From Sphingomonas sp. J315 (GTDB lineage Bacteria > Pseudomonadota > Alphaproteobacteria > Sphingomonadales > Sphingomonadaceae), in NCBI RefSeq assembly GCF_024666595.1, contig NZ_CP088296.1, positions 1,984,001 through 2,048,000 on the forward strand: 64,000 bases of DNA. Reading direction: 5' to 3'. Below, piece by piece: positions 40,777-48,981 of the stretch. A program made the translations under genes and the position numbers. The notes beneath the pieces are model-generated. The model made no database searches, was not told the DNA's origin, and was given only the letters and a program-made list of their open reading frames with translations. How positions within the stretch are numbered: position 1 is the first letter of the stretch; every line of letters starts with the position of its first letter.

Positions 40777-41744
40777 GTGACGACCCCGCACCTTCCCCCG
40801 AATGGGCACCGCACAAGGCGGTGTGGATCGGCTTTCCCAGCCATCCCGAACTCTGGGACTCGCTCGGCGCCGCGCGCGCCGAGGTCGCGGCCTTCGCCCG
40901 CGCGGTCCATGCCGATGGGGCGGGGGAACAGGTGCTGCTGGTCGCCGCCGATGACGAAGCGGCGGGGGCCGCATCCCTGCTCGTGGGCGATACCGCCAAG
41001 GTCGTGGTCGCCCCGTTCGGCGACATCTGGCTGCGCGACACGGGCGTGATCGTCGACGACAAGGGCGTTGGCCACGCCTTCGGCTTCAACGGCTGGGGCG
41101 GGAAATATGAATATGACGGCGACGAGGATATCGGCCGCCGCCTCGCCGCGAAGCGCCGGATCGACACGGTCGAGCATGATTGGATCCTCGAGGGCGGATC
41201 GATCGACTGGGACGGCACGGGCCTCGTCGTCACCACCGAACAGTGCTTGCTCAACCGCAACCGCAACCCCGGCCTGTCGCAATGGGAGGCGGAGCGGCGG
41301 CTGCGCGAGGATCTCGGCTTGGATCGCGTGCTGTGGCTCGGCAACGGCCTCGCCCACGATCACACCGACGGCCATGTCGACAATCTCGCCCGCTTCGTCG
41401 GCGAGAACCGCCTGGCGATCCCGGTGCCGGAGGAAAACGACCCCAACTGGCTGGTCTATGCCGACGCCAAACGCCGCGCCGAAGCCTTCGGGGTCGAGGT
41501 CGTCCCCATCCCCTCGCCCGGCCGCGTCATCCATGGCGATGAGGTGGTGCCGGCAAGCTACATGAACTTCTACATCGGCAACGCCGCGGTGGTCGTGCCC
41601 GTCTACGGCCAACCCAATGACCGCAAGGCGGTGGAAACGATCGGCGCGCTCTTCCCGGGCCGCGAGGCAGTGGGCTTGCGCGCGGACCATATCCTGACCG
41701 GCGGCGGGAGTTTCCACTGCATCTCGCAGCAGATTCCGAAGTGA
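40777..41744 (+). CDS. aguA: Agmatine deiminase (one frame break near start)
   Basis: About 322 residues: a guanidino-modifying enzyme that converts agmatine to N-carbamoylputrescine. Motifs: WIGFPSHPELW, DIWLRDTGV, LEGGSIDWDG, the His/Asp region HDHTDGHVDNLARF, and the catalytic Cys in TGGGSFHCISQQIP at the end. The N-terminus (TTPHLPP, from GTG 40777) joins the body only if one C is added to a C5 run at about 40794-40799, giving PPEWAPHKAVWIGFP. With aguB 570 bases downstream it completes the agmatine-to-putrescine route. It starts 4 bases after the peptidase stop. Confidence 0.9.
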
Positions 41745-42073
41745 ACTCGGACGGCGGCCTTTACGCTGACTGGTGGTTCTGGGCGACGATCCTCCTAGGG
41801 CCCGCCATATTGGGTTTCGCTTTGGCGCAGCTTCGGATGCGTCGGACCCGGCGGGCGATGCTGGCAGCGCTGGCTGTGGCTCCGTTGACGATCTACACGA
41901 CTGTCTTCTTGGCCGCACGGGTTGCTGATCCGTCTTGGTTCTCTTGGTATGTGGCCGGGCTCGCCTTGATCAGTGTCCCTACGATGCTGTGGGTCGGTGC
42001 TGCGCTGGTTGGCTATCGTGCCGGGCGCTCGCGTTTAGGCGATCCCCAACCCCGCTCGTCAGCCCGGCCTTGA
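41741..42073 (+). CDS. Small membrane protein, function unknown
   Basis: A 110-residue protein with three hydrophobic segments (about residues 10-27, 39-57 and 69-88). GTG 41741 overlaps the aguA stop. Base composition is less GC-rich than the flanking genes, and its C-terminal codons run into an intergenic palindrome (42058 on), so its natural end may have been altered by that insertion. No known motif. Confidence 0.5.
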   Translation: MNSDGGLYADWWFWATILLGPAILGFALAQLRMRRTRRAMLAALAVAPLTIYTTVFLAARVADPSWFSWYVAGLALISVPTMLWVGAALVGYRAGRSRLGDPQPRSSARP

Positions 42074-42146
42074 GCCGGGCCAAGGCTTCTTCTTCGCGCT
42101 ACGGGAGAGAAGAACAGCCCCGTCCCGGGTCAAGCCCGGGACGACG
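42058..42146. repeat. Intergenic repeat of CCCGGCCTTGAGCCGGG / CCCGGGTCAAGCCCGGG type
   Basis: Two small hairpins, AGCCCGGCCTTGAGCCGGGC on the left and GTCCCGGGTCAAGCCCGGGAC on the right, flank about 40 bases. It directly precedes the second GTCACCCCGG-family repeat, so two families sit in tandem between aguA and aguB. Confidence 0.75.
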
Positions 42147-42174
42147 ATGGTAGAGGGCGGCCTTCCCCACAATC

Positions 42175-42280
42175 GTCACCCCGGCCCCCGTGCCGGGGTC
42201 CACCCCGCCGCCAGCGCACCGCTCGCCGTCATGCCGATGCGCCCGCCGCCCGGTGGACCCCGGAACAAGTCCGGGGTGAC
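42175..42280. repeat. Intergenic palindromic repeat, GTCACCCCGG family (copy 2)
   Basis: Same architecture as the copy at 23381-23486: a left arm beginning GTCACCCCGG with GCCGGGGTCCA, a variable core, and a right arm GGTGGACCCCGGAACAAGTC ending GGGGTGAC. Arms are nearly identical between copies while the cores differ. It ends 31 bases before the aguB start. Confidence 0.8.
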
Positions 42281-42311
42281 GAAGGGAGGCCCACGCCCTA
42301 AATACCCCCGC

Positions 42312-43165
42312 ATGACCCAGATCACCGTCGCCGCGCTCCAGCTCGCTTTCACCACCGACACGGCGCAGAACATCGCCAACGTCACCGACCTCGTGCGCGA
42401 GGCGGCAGGGAAGGGCGCGCAGGTCGTCCTCCCCCCGAATTGTTCGAAGGCGAATATTTCTGCCGGGTCGAGGACGAGGCGCTGTTCGCGACCGCCAGAC
42501 CGCTCGCCAGCCACCCCGCCGTCACCGCGATGCAAAAACTCGCGGCGGAGCTGCAGATTCACATCCCGACCAGCTTCTTCGAGGCGGACGGGCCGCATTT
42601 CTACAACAGCCTCGCGATGATCGGACCCGACGGGAAGGTCGCGGGGGTCTATCGCAAGAGCCACATTCCCGACGGCCCCGGCTATGAAGAGAAATATTAT
42701 TTCCGCCCCGGCAATACGGGGTTCAAGGTGTGGGACGGCCCCGCGGAGGACGCGGCGCTCGGCGTCGGCATCTGCTGGGACCAATGGTATCCCGAAACCG
42801 CGCGCACGATGATGCTGATGGGCGCGCAGCTGCTGTTCTACCCCACCGCGATCGGGTCGGAGCCCTATGACGCCGATCTCGACACCAGCCGCATGTGGCG
42901 CCGCGCGATGATCGGCCATGCCGTGTCCAACGTCGTCCCCGTCATCGCCTCTAACCGCATCGGCACCGAGGGCGACCAGCGCTTCTACGGCCACAGCTTC
43001 ATCTGCGACGAATGGGGCGACATCCTTGCCGAATTCGGCGCGGAGGAAACCGGCGTCCTCACCGCCACGCTCGACCTCGACCGCGCGCGCAAGCACCGCG
43101 CCGGCATGGGCTTCTTCCGCGACCGCCGGCCGGAGCTGTACCGGCGCATGGTCGAGGACGTCTGA
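42312..43165 (+). CDS. aguB: N-carbamoylputrescine amidase (one frame break)
   Basis: About 284 residues of the nitrilase/carbamoylase superfamily; hydrolyses N-carbamoylputrescine to putrescine. The catalytic triad is visible: Glu in PELFEGEYF, Lys in YRKSHIPDGPGYEEKYYF and Cys in GVGICWDQWYPE. The N-terminal 41 residues (MTQITVAALQLAF...VVLPP) are one frame off; a C6 run at about 42432-42437 needs a seventh C. Its 3-prime 181 bases lie antisense to the extended DUF559 reading frame. Confidence 0.92.
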
Positions 43166-43575
43166 TCAGTCGAAGCGGCGGCGTCTTTCTCTCCCCTCCC
43201 TGGAAGGGAGGGGTTGGGGTGGGTGCCGCCGAGGCACTCGGCGGCTGTCGCCAGAATATGCAGGGCCGCGCCATCGGGGTTCGCCAGCACGTCCGAATTC
43301 CACAGTCGGATGATGCGCCAGCCCTGGGTTTCCAGATACTGCGTCCGCCGCGCATCGGCGTCCAACGCATCCAGATGGTGGCTGCCGTCGAACTCGATGC
43401 CACGTCGTGCCTGTCGGCAGGCCAGGTCGATGATGAACGGCGCGACGACCAGCTGTCGCGTGAAGGCGGGGCGATAGCGCGCGATACGGTGCCAGATCGC
43501 TTTCTCTGCGGACGTCGGATTGTTGCGCAGCTCACGTGCCCTTCGGGTCAGCTCTGGGTCGATCCGGCGTCGCAT
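42985..43575 (-). CDS. DUF559 endonuclease-like protein with read-through tail
   Basis: Residues 1-115 match DUF559, a restriction-endonuclease-like fold related to Vsr: RRARELRNNPTSAEKAIWHRI, RQLVVAPFIIDLACRQARRGIEFDGSHH and GWRIIRLWNSDVLANPDG, with the D...E-x-D catalytic pattern in IDLACRQARRGIEFD. After about residue 115 the frame enters a GC-rich repeat, translating as THPNPSLPGRGEKD, and continues 60 more residues antisense to aguB. The tail is low-complexity and probably not functional, so the useful protein ends near 43220. The activity of DUF559 proteins is not well defined. Confidence 0.65.
   Translation of the reverse strand: MRRRIDPELTRRARELRNNPTSAEKAIWHRIARYRPAFTRQLVVAPFIIDLACRQARRGIEFDGSHHLDALDADARRTQYLETQGWRIIRLWNSDVLANPDGAALHILATAAECLGGTHPNPSLPGRGEKDAAASTDQTSSTMRRYSSGRRSRKKPMPARCLRARSRSSVAVRTPVSSAPNSARMSPHSSQMKLWP
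43183..43224. repeat. GC-rich palindrome CTCCCCTCCCTGGAAGGGAGGGG
   Basis: CCCCTCCCT and AGGGAGGGG pair around GGA, followed by TTGGGGTGGG. The same core reappears as CCCCTCCCTTTCAGGGAGGGG at 43623-43644, so one family brackets the DUF559 gene on both sides. It is translated as the tail of that gene. Confidence 0.75.
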
Positions 43576-43890
43576 GGGGTGAGCGTAGAATGGCGTGCTT
43601 CGCCCGCCAACCCACCCCCGACCCCTCCCTTTCAGGGAGGGGAGGCATGATGGGCCAGACTTCGCTGCTGTGGCCCCCAGAACCCGCTTTCCTACAGACC
43701 CTGATCAGGCATATCTCATCTGCCCCTTCGACACTCGGGGACAGCCACCATGCCCTTCGCTAACAGCCTGACACCCCGCCACCCGGCGTCGCGCAGCCGT
43801 CGCGCCGGTGTCGCGTTGCAGTCTCGAACCGGTCGCTTCACGGTCGCCTCAGCCGGAAACGCCATCGAAAACGTCAGCTTCGTCGGACGC
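43576..43890. other. Intergenic region with repeat copy and 11-bp GTCGC array
   Basis: This 315-base gap between two leftward genes has no supportable gene. It holds a second copy of the CCCCTCCCT/AGGGAGGGG palindrome (43623-43644) and the phased GTCGC array at 43787-43847. A frame opening at ATG 43750 runs through the array, but its product has an arginine/serine-rich composition with no conservation I can see. Confidence 0.7.
43787..43847 (+). repeat. 11-bp-phased GTCGC array, six units
   Basis: Hexamers CGTCGC, CGTCGC, TGTCGC, AGTCTC, GGTCGC and GGTCGC begin at 43787, 43798, 43809, 43820, 43831 and 43842: exactly 11 bases apart, with five non-conserved bases between. Five of six have a perfect GTCGC. 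An 11-base period is not a codon multiple, so this is not protein repeat coding. The same unit and period occur, on the other strand, at 60199-60368. Confidence 0.8.
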
Positions 43891-44550
43891 TCACACCGTT
43901 CCGCGCAACTCGAGCGCCCGCGCGAACACCGCCTCGAACATCTCCGCCGTCAGCCGCCCGGTATTCTGGTTGTAGCGCGAGCAGTGATAGCTATCGATCA
44001 GCACCCGCCCATCCGGCATGCGATGTTCCGCCAGATGCCCGAAGCGGCACTTGGGCAGCTTGCCGCCGAGGATCTTGACCGCGCTCTGGTGCGCGATCTG
44101 GCCCAAAGCGATGAAGATGCGGGCATTGGGCAGCGCATCGACCTGCGCCTCGGCAAAGGGGCGACAGGTTCGTGCTTCCTCGGGCGTCGGCTTGTTCTCG
44201 GGCGGCAGGCATTTGACCGAATTGACGATGATCGCGCCGTTCAGCTGCAAGCCGTCATCGGCGCGGCTCTCATAGGTTCCGCTGGTGAACCCGAACTTGG
44301 CCAGCGTCGCGAACATCAGGTCGCCCGCGAAATCCCCGGTAAAGGGCCGCCCGGTCCGGTTCGCGCCATGCTTGCCGGGGGCCAGGCCGATAATGCCCAG
44401 CCAGCCTGTCGGATCGCCGAACGCCGGGACCGGCGCGTTCCACCAGTCGGGATACTCCGCCCGCAACTCCTGCCGCAGCGCGACGAGGCGCGGGCAGCGC
44501 GGGCAATCGCGGGGCGGCTCGGTATCGGGCAACGGGCTTGGCGGGATCAT
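43891..44550 (-). CDS. Uracil-DNA glycosylase, family 5 (UDGb)
   Basis: A 219-residue DNA repair glycosylase. N-terminal CPRCPRLVALRQ offers iron-sulfur cysteines. Motif 1 is GLAPGKHGANRTGRPFTGD, the form typical of UDGb, where the usual catalytic polar residue is replaced; motif 2 is DSYHCSRYNQNTGRLT. Further Cys in SVKCLPPENKP and ARTCRPF complete the 4Fe-4S set. It removes uracil and other deaminated bases from DNA in the cytosol/nucleoid. Upstream is the divergent folK. Confidence 0.9.
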   Translation of the reverse strand: MIPPSPLPDTEPPRDCPRCPRLVALRQELRAEYPDWWNAPVPAFGDPTGWLGIIGLAPGKHGANRTGRPFTGDFAGDLMFATLAKFGFTSGTYESRADDGLQLNGAIIVNSVKCLPPENKPTPEEARTCRPFAEAQVDALPNARIFIALGQIAHQSAVKILGGKLPKCRFGHLAEHRMPDGRVLIDSYHCSRYNQNTGRLTAEMFEAVFARALELRGTV

Positions 44551-44572
44551 GCAGCCGGGATAGGCGGGGCAG

Positions 44573-45040
44573 GTGAGCGCCTCAACCCACCATTATGTCA
44601 TTGCGCTGGGATCGAACCGGCGCGGCCGCCACGGCTCGCCGCGTCAGGAACTGGCGGCGGCGGTCGCGGCGATCGGCGGGGTGGTCGCGCGCTCCTCCGT
44701 GATCGAAACCGCCCCGCTCGGCCCCTCCCGCCGCCGCTTCGCCAATGCCGCGATCCTGATCCAGACCGCCGAATCTCCGACCGAACTGCTCGCCCGCCTC
44801 AAGCAGATCGAGCGCAGCTTCGGCCGCCGCCGCGGTCGTCGCTGGGACGCGCGGGTGATCGACCTCGACCTGATCCTCTGGTCGGGCGGCGCGTGGAGCA
44901 GCCCCGGCCTCACCGTCCCGCACCCGCTGTTCCGCCAGCGCGATTTCGTCCTGCACCCGCTCGCCAGCATCGTCCCCGAGTGGCGCGATCCGCTGACGGC
45001 GCGCACCATTCGCCAGCTTGCGGCCCGCCTCCCCGGTTGA
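44573..45040 (+). CDS. folK: 2-amino-4-hydroxy-6-hydroxymethyldihydropteridine pyrophosphokinase
   Basis: A 155-residue folate-pathway kinase that pyrophosphorylates 6-hydroxymethyl-dihydropterin. Landmarks: ALGSNRRGRHGSPRQEL, SSVIETAPLGPSRRRFANAAI, LLARLKQIERSFGRRRGRRWDARVIDLDLIL (substrate and two metal-binding Asp) and VPHPLFRQRDFVLHPL. GTG 44573. The next folate enzyme, folP, is 9 kb away on the other strand. Confidence 0.93.
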   Translation: MSASTHHYVIALGSNRRGRHGSPRQELAAAVAAIGGVVARSSVIETAPLGPSRRRFANAAILIQTAESPTELLARLKQIERSFGRRRGRRWDARVIDLDLILWSGGAWSSPGLTVPHPLFRQRDFVLHPLASIVPEWRDPLTARTIRQLAARLPG

Positions 45041-45085
45041 CCCGCCGCGTCCGCGCCCCTAGGTGCAGCGCCTGACCCAGCATGG

Positions 45086-45161
45086 GGGCCCTTAGCTCAG
45101 TCGGTAGAGCAACTGACTTTTAATCAGTAGGTCGATGGTTCGAATCCATCAGGGCTCACCA
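45086..45161 (+). tRNA. tRNA-Lys (anticodon TTT)
   Basis: A 76-base cloverleaf. The acceptor stem GGGCCCT pairs with AGGGCTC (one G-T), followed by discriminator A and an encoded CCA. The D arm has AGCTCAGTCGGTAGAGC, the anticodon stem CTGA/TCAG encloses CTTTTAA with TTT anticodon, and the T arm has GGTTCGAATCC. It is followed after 2 bases by the converging regulator gene. Confidence 0.97.
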
Positions 45162-45163
45162 GT

Positions 45164-46081
45164 TCAGGCCGGCATCAGCCCCAGCCGCGCGACCGCCGCG
45201 AAATATCCCCGCATTGCATCCGCCGCCCGCGCCGACAGCATGATGTGCGCTCTACGCCGATCGCCGGGATCGGCCTCGCGCTCGAACAGCCCCGCATCGT
45301 GCATCGTCCCGATCCAGCGCAGCGCAGTGGTCGGCGGGACCGACGCGGCGATGCACAGGCTGGACACCGACACCCGGCCCCTTTCCAGCCGCGCGGCGTA
45401 AAGGTCGAGCAGCATGTCCCAGGCGGGATCGGCGAACAGCTCGGGCGCGAAATGCTGGTCGCGCAGCCGCCGAGCGCGGATCGTGGCGCGAACGGTGCGC
45501 GGATCGGGATCGGGGACTGCGCTCGGCTCCGCGCGAAAACTGGGACCGCGTTCGCGCAGTTCGCGTCGGACCGGGTCGGCGGCGAAATCGGACAATACGG
45601 CGGCGAGCCGCGCGACTTCCTCGTTGAGCAACCGCAACCGCTCCGTCTCGCGCTCACGCGTCGCGTCGTACAGTCGGGCACCCGGCGGCACCGTCGCCAG
45701 GGCCAGCGCGGCGGCATAGTCCGATGCGGCTGGATCGCACAGCAACATCGCGCCCGCATCCAGCAATACCGGCGCGGCGAGGTCGAGCGCGTCCCGATCG
45801 AGCAGGGCGACGATCCTGCAATCTCCGCCTCGCGCCCAGTCGACGATCCGCTCTGCACTCGCCGCCGCGCGATCGGGGGCGAGACCGACGCCGTCGATCA
45901 GGATCAGCTCGACGACGATCAGCGACTCGAGCGCCACCTCCAGTCCATCTGGAACGACTGTGCGCAACACCCGCGCTCCGCCTGCTGCGAGTGCTGTGGC
46001 ATGCCGATCCTGCGCGGCAACCGGCGCGACGATCAGCGCGCGGGCGATGGCAGGTTCGGCAACCGGCATGGCGTCATTCAT
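45164..46081 (-). CDS. MarR-type winged-helix regulator with N-terminal receiver-like domain
   Basis: A 305-residue protein. The N-terminal 130 residues look like a degenerate receiver or flavodoxin-like fold (ALIVAPVAAQ, LILIDGVG, CRIVALLDRDAL). A linker helix with TRERETERLRLLNEEVARLA, probably coiled-coil, leads to a C-terminal winged helix with LLDLYAARLERGRVSVSSLCIAASVPPTTALRWIGTMHDAGLFERE. It probably binds DNA; target genes unknown. This two-part layout is common among sphingomonad MarR-annotated proteins. Confidence 0.65.
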   Translation of the reverse strand: MNDAMPVAEPAIARALIVAPVAAQDRHATALAAGGARVLRTVVPDGLEVALESLIVVELILIDGVGLAPDRAAASAERIVDWARGGDCRIVALLDRDALDLAAPVLLDAGAMLLCDPAASDYAAALALATVPPGARLYDATRERETERLRLLNEEVARLAAVLSDFAADPVRRELRERGPSFRAEPSAVPDPDPRTVRATIRARRLRDQHFAPELFADPAWDMLLDLYAARLERGRVSVSSLCIAASVPPTTALRWIGTMHDAGLFEREADPGDRRRAHIMLSARAADAMRGYFAAVARLGLMPA

Positions 46082-46211
46082 CGCAATCCCTCCGCTTTGC
46101 GCTGCAATGCGGATGTAATCGCGGGGCGAGGTGGCGCGTCAGCACAAGGTGGCTCCGATATCAACCGGCCTGCCGCCAGTTATCTCCAGAACGGATCAAG
46201 AACGCAAGGCC

Positions 46212-47108
46212 TCAGCCGAACACGTCCTCGGCGTCGTCCATTTCGTCCTGAAGCAGCAGCTTCGCGGCAGTAGCGACGCTCCCGCCGGTCAGCGCGACGC
46301 CAAGTCCTGCCACGATCGCCGTGCCGAGCGAGGACAGGATCATCACCGGACTGAACTGCGCATAGGATTGCGCCTGCGCCTCCGCCGCCAGGGCCACGGC
46401 CTCAGGGTTGCCTGCTGCACCCATCAGGTCGAAAAAATAGCTGCCCATGGTGAAGACCGAGACGGCGATGTTGAGGATCACCAGGATCAGCGTGATGACG
46501 AACGTCGCTCCGAACAGGCTCCAGAACCGCCCTCGACTGAGCGTCCACGCCTCGCCAATCACGATTTTCCCGCGGTACAATGTGAGCGGAAAGGCCAGCG
46601 AGAAGCGGACGATGAAGAAGATGAAGATCGCGAACACTGCGATCATGAGCAGGAAGCTCATCAGCACCGAACCCATCCCGGCTTCGGTGCTTGCCATGAT
46701 GCCCACGCTGACAAGGCCGAACGCCATCGAAATACCGAACATCAGCACCATCCCGACAATAGCGAAGATGATGCACAACCCGATCAGGCGCAGCTCATCC
46801 ATCCCCAACCGCAGAAAGGCGAGCCCGCCCGCGTCGGGCCGAAGCACGGCACGCATCGCCGCAGCGTAGAGCACGGTCGCGATCAGCAGGAAGACCGGGA
46901 TCATCGCGAACATCGGCAGCATCGCCGCGAGCATCGCGCCGGGATCGGACGCCGCAGCGGGGTTCATCGCCGCTCCCATCATCGGCATCAATGTCAGCAT
47001 GAACGCGATGTTGCAGGCCATATAGATGCCGATCCACACCGCGACGGCGACGAAACGCTCGCGCACCAGCCCGAACGCGCCCTCCAGAATCCGCCCGACA
47101 CTCAGCAT
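46212..47108 (-). CDS. Multi-pass membrane protein, glycerophosphoryl-phosphodiesterase-membrane-domain-like
   Basis: A 298-residue protein with six hydrophobic segments and a short acidic C-terminus (DDAEDVFG). Conserved-looking elements are GRILEGAFGLVRERF at the N-terminus and the cytosolic GEAWTLSRGRFWSLFGATF helix, as in the membrane domain fused to some glycerophosphodiesterases and in DUF-type proteins of that superfamily. No catalytic domain is present. Function unknown. ATG 47108 is followed by good coding through to the stop. Confidence 0.55.
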   Translation of the reverse strand: MLSVGRILEGAFGLVRERFVAVAVWIGIYMACNIAFMLTLMPMMGAAMNPAAASDPGAMLAAMLPMFAMIPVFLLIATVLYAAAMRAVLRPDAGGLAFLRLGMDELRLIGLCIIFAIVGMVLMFGISMAFGLVSVGIMASTEAGMGSVLMSFLLMIAVFAIFIFFIVRFSLAFPLTLYRGKIVIGEAWTLSRGRFWSLFGATFVITLILVILNIAVSVFTMGSYFFDLMGAAGNPEAVALAAEAQAQSYAQFSPVMILSSLGTAIVAGLGVALTGGSVATAAKLLLQDEMDDAEDVFG

Positions 47109-47196
47109 TGCTCATCCCCCCAAATGATTGCTGGGAGATGCTGTCCCGATCGCGCCCGGATATCAAGCGATTACGGGCGTCCGGAATCAGACACAT

Positions 47197-48675
47197 TCAG
47201 TCGAGCGACTTGACGATCTCTTCCACCATCTTCTTCGCGTCGGCGAGCAGCATCATGGTGTTGTCCTGGTAGAAGACGTCGTTGTCGACACCGGCATAGC
47301 CGACCCCGCCCATGCTGCGCTTGATGAACAACACCGTCTTGGCCTTGTTCACGTCGAACACCGGCATGCCATAGATCGGCGAGGATTTATCGGTCTTCGC
47401 CGCCGGATTGACCACGTCGTTCGCGCCGATGATGAAGGCGACGTCGGTCTGGCTGAACTCGCTGTTGATGTCCTCCAGCTCGAACACCTCGTCATAGGGG
47501 ACGTTGGCTTCGGCGAGCAGCACGTTCATGTGACCGGGCATACGGCCCGCGACCGGATGGATCGCGTATTTGACGCGGACGCCATGTTCCTTGAGCTTGT
47601 CGCCCATTTCGCGAAGGACGTGCTGAGCCTGCGCCACCGCCATGCCGTATCCCGGGACGATGATGACCTGTTCTGCCTGTTGCATCAGGAAGGCGGCGTC
47701 CTCGGCGGAGCCGCGCTTCCACGGACGATCGGTCTTGGCCGCAGCAGCGCCACCGCCGCTGTCGCCGCCGAAACCGCCCGCGATCACGCTGATGAAGCTG
47801 CGGTTCATCGCCTTGCACATGATGTAGCTGAGGATCGCGCCCGAGCTGCCGACCAGTGCGCCGGTAATGATCATCGCGGTGTTGCCGAGCGTGAAGCCCA
47901 TCGCGGCGGCGGCCCAGCCCGAATAGCTGTTGAGCATCGACACCACGACCGGCATGTCGGCGCCGCCGATCGGGATGATCAGCAAGAAGCCGATGACGAA
48001 GGACAGGACCAGCACAGTCCAGAACACCCATTCGGGCGCGCGCAGCTCAATCGTCAGGAACGCGATCAGGCCGAGGATCGCGGCGAGCGTGCCGAGGTTG
48101 ATGACATGGCGCCCGGGCAGCATGATCGGCGCGCCGCCCATGTTCCCGTTGAGCTTCAGGAACGCGATGACCGATCCGGAGAAGGTAATCGCACCGATCG
48201 CGACCCCCAGGCCGAGCTCGATCCGGCTGACCGGCAGGATCAGGCCGGCATTGGGCGATCCGGCGGGAAAGACGATGCCGAACGCTTCGGGGTTGAGATA
48301 GGCGGCGACGCCGACCAGCACCGCGGCAAGGCCGACGAGCGAGTGGAAGCCCGCCACCAGCTGCGGCATGTCGGTCATCTTGATCTTGCGCGCGACGATC
48401 CAGCCGAACCCGCCGCCGATCGCGATCGCTGCCAAAATCTCGATGAGCGTTGTTACATCAAGTTCGAACATCGTGCGGCCGATGCCGTCCGAAAGCGTCG
48501 GGGTATGCGTGACCAGCGTGGTCACCACCGCGATCAGCATGCCCGCCATGCCGAAACGGTTGCCGCGACGGCTAGTCGCGGGCGAGGACAGGCCGCGCAG
48601 CGCGACGATGAAACACACGCCTGCAATCAGATAGGCGAGCGCGACCCAGGGGTTCAGCGGAGCAACTTCATGCAT
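47197..48675 (-). CDS. pntB: NAD(P) transhydrogenase subunit beta
   Basis: A 492-residue subunit of the proton-translocating transhydrogenase that makes NADPH from NADH using the proton gradient. About nine membrane helices (residues 10-270) precede the NADP(H)-binding domain III with VPGYGMAVAQAQH (fingerprint), HPVAGRMPGHMNVLLAEA, GANDVVNPAA and GMPVFDVNKAKTVLFIKRSM. Follows pntAb by 4 bases. Confidence 0.96.
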   Translation of the reverse strand: MHEVAPLNPWVALAYLIAGVCFIVALRGLSSPATSRRGNRFGMAGMLIAVVTTLVTHTPTLSDGIGRTMFELDVTTLIEILAAIAIGGGFGWIVARKIKMTDMPQLVAGFHSLVGLAAVLVGVAAYLNPEAFGIVFPAGSPNAGLILPVSRIELGLGVAIGAITFSGSVIAFLKLNGNMGGAPIMLPGRHVINLGTLAAILGLIAFLTIELRAPEWVFWTVLVLSFVIGFLLIIPIGGADMPVVVSMLNSYSGWAAAAMGFTLGNTAMIITGALVGSSGAILSYIMCKAMNRSFISVIAGGFGGDSGGGAAAAKTDRPWKRGSAEDAAFLMQQAEQVIIVPGYGMAVAQAQHVLREMGDKLKEHGVRVKYAIHPVAGRMPGHMNVLLAEANVPYDEVFELEDINSEFSQTDVAFIIGANDVVNPAAKTDKSSPIYGMPVFDVNKAKTVLFIKRSMGGVGYAGVDNDVFYQDNTMMLLADAKKMVEEIVKSLD

Positions 48676-48679
48676 CGGC

Positions 48680-48958
48680 TCAGCCCTTCTTCTTGTACAT
48701 GGCGAGCATCCGCTCGGTCACGGCGAACCCGCCGAAGATATTGACGCTGGCCAGTGCCACCGCGATCAGCCCCAGCCATTTGGCGGTCGGGCTGCCGGCA
48801 GCGGCCGAAGCGATCAGCGCGCCGACGATGATGACGCTGGAAATCGCATTGGTGACCGCCATCAGCGGCGTGTGCAGCGCCGGGGTCACCGACCACACGA
48901 CATAATAGCCGACGAAACACGCCAGCACGAAGATCGACAGGATCGAGATGAAGTCCAT
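48680..48958 (-). CDS. pntAb: NAD(P) transhydrogenase subunit alpha, membrane part
   Basis: A 92-residue protein with three membrane helices (ILSIFVLACFVGYYVVW, AISSVIIVGALIASAA, GLIAVALASVNIFGGF) corresponding to the membrane segment of PntA. Its separate existence shows the three-gene (alpha1, alpha2, beta) arrangement usual in alphaproteobacteria. The TPALHTPLMAVTNAISS segment is diagnostic. Confidence 0.93.
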   Translation of the reverse strand: MDFISILSIFVLACFVGYYVVWSVTPALHTPLMAVTNAISSVIIVGALIASAAAGSPTAKWLGLIAVALASVNIFGGFAVTERMLAMYKKKG

Positions 48959-48981
48959 GTCAGCGCCCCCTTGCGCAAAAA

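Noticed and set aside
39774..41918. A 714-codon open frame on the minus strand, antisense to the M28 peptidase and aguA
   Set aside because: Its composition is typical of antisense reading in high-GC genes (Asp/Arg/Val/Ala-rich, no motif) and the plus strand encodes two clearly conserved enzymes.
43750..43920. A small gene starting at ATG 43750
   Set aside because: The reading runs through the phased GTCGC array and on into the antisense of the uracil-DNA glycosylase gene; no ribosome site or conserved motif supports it.
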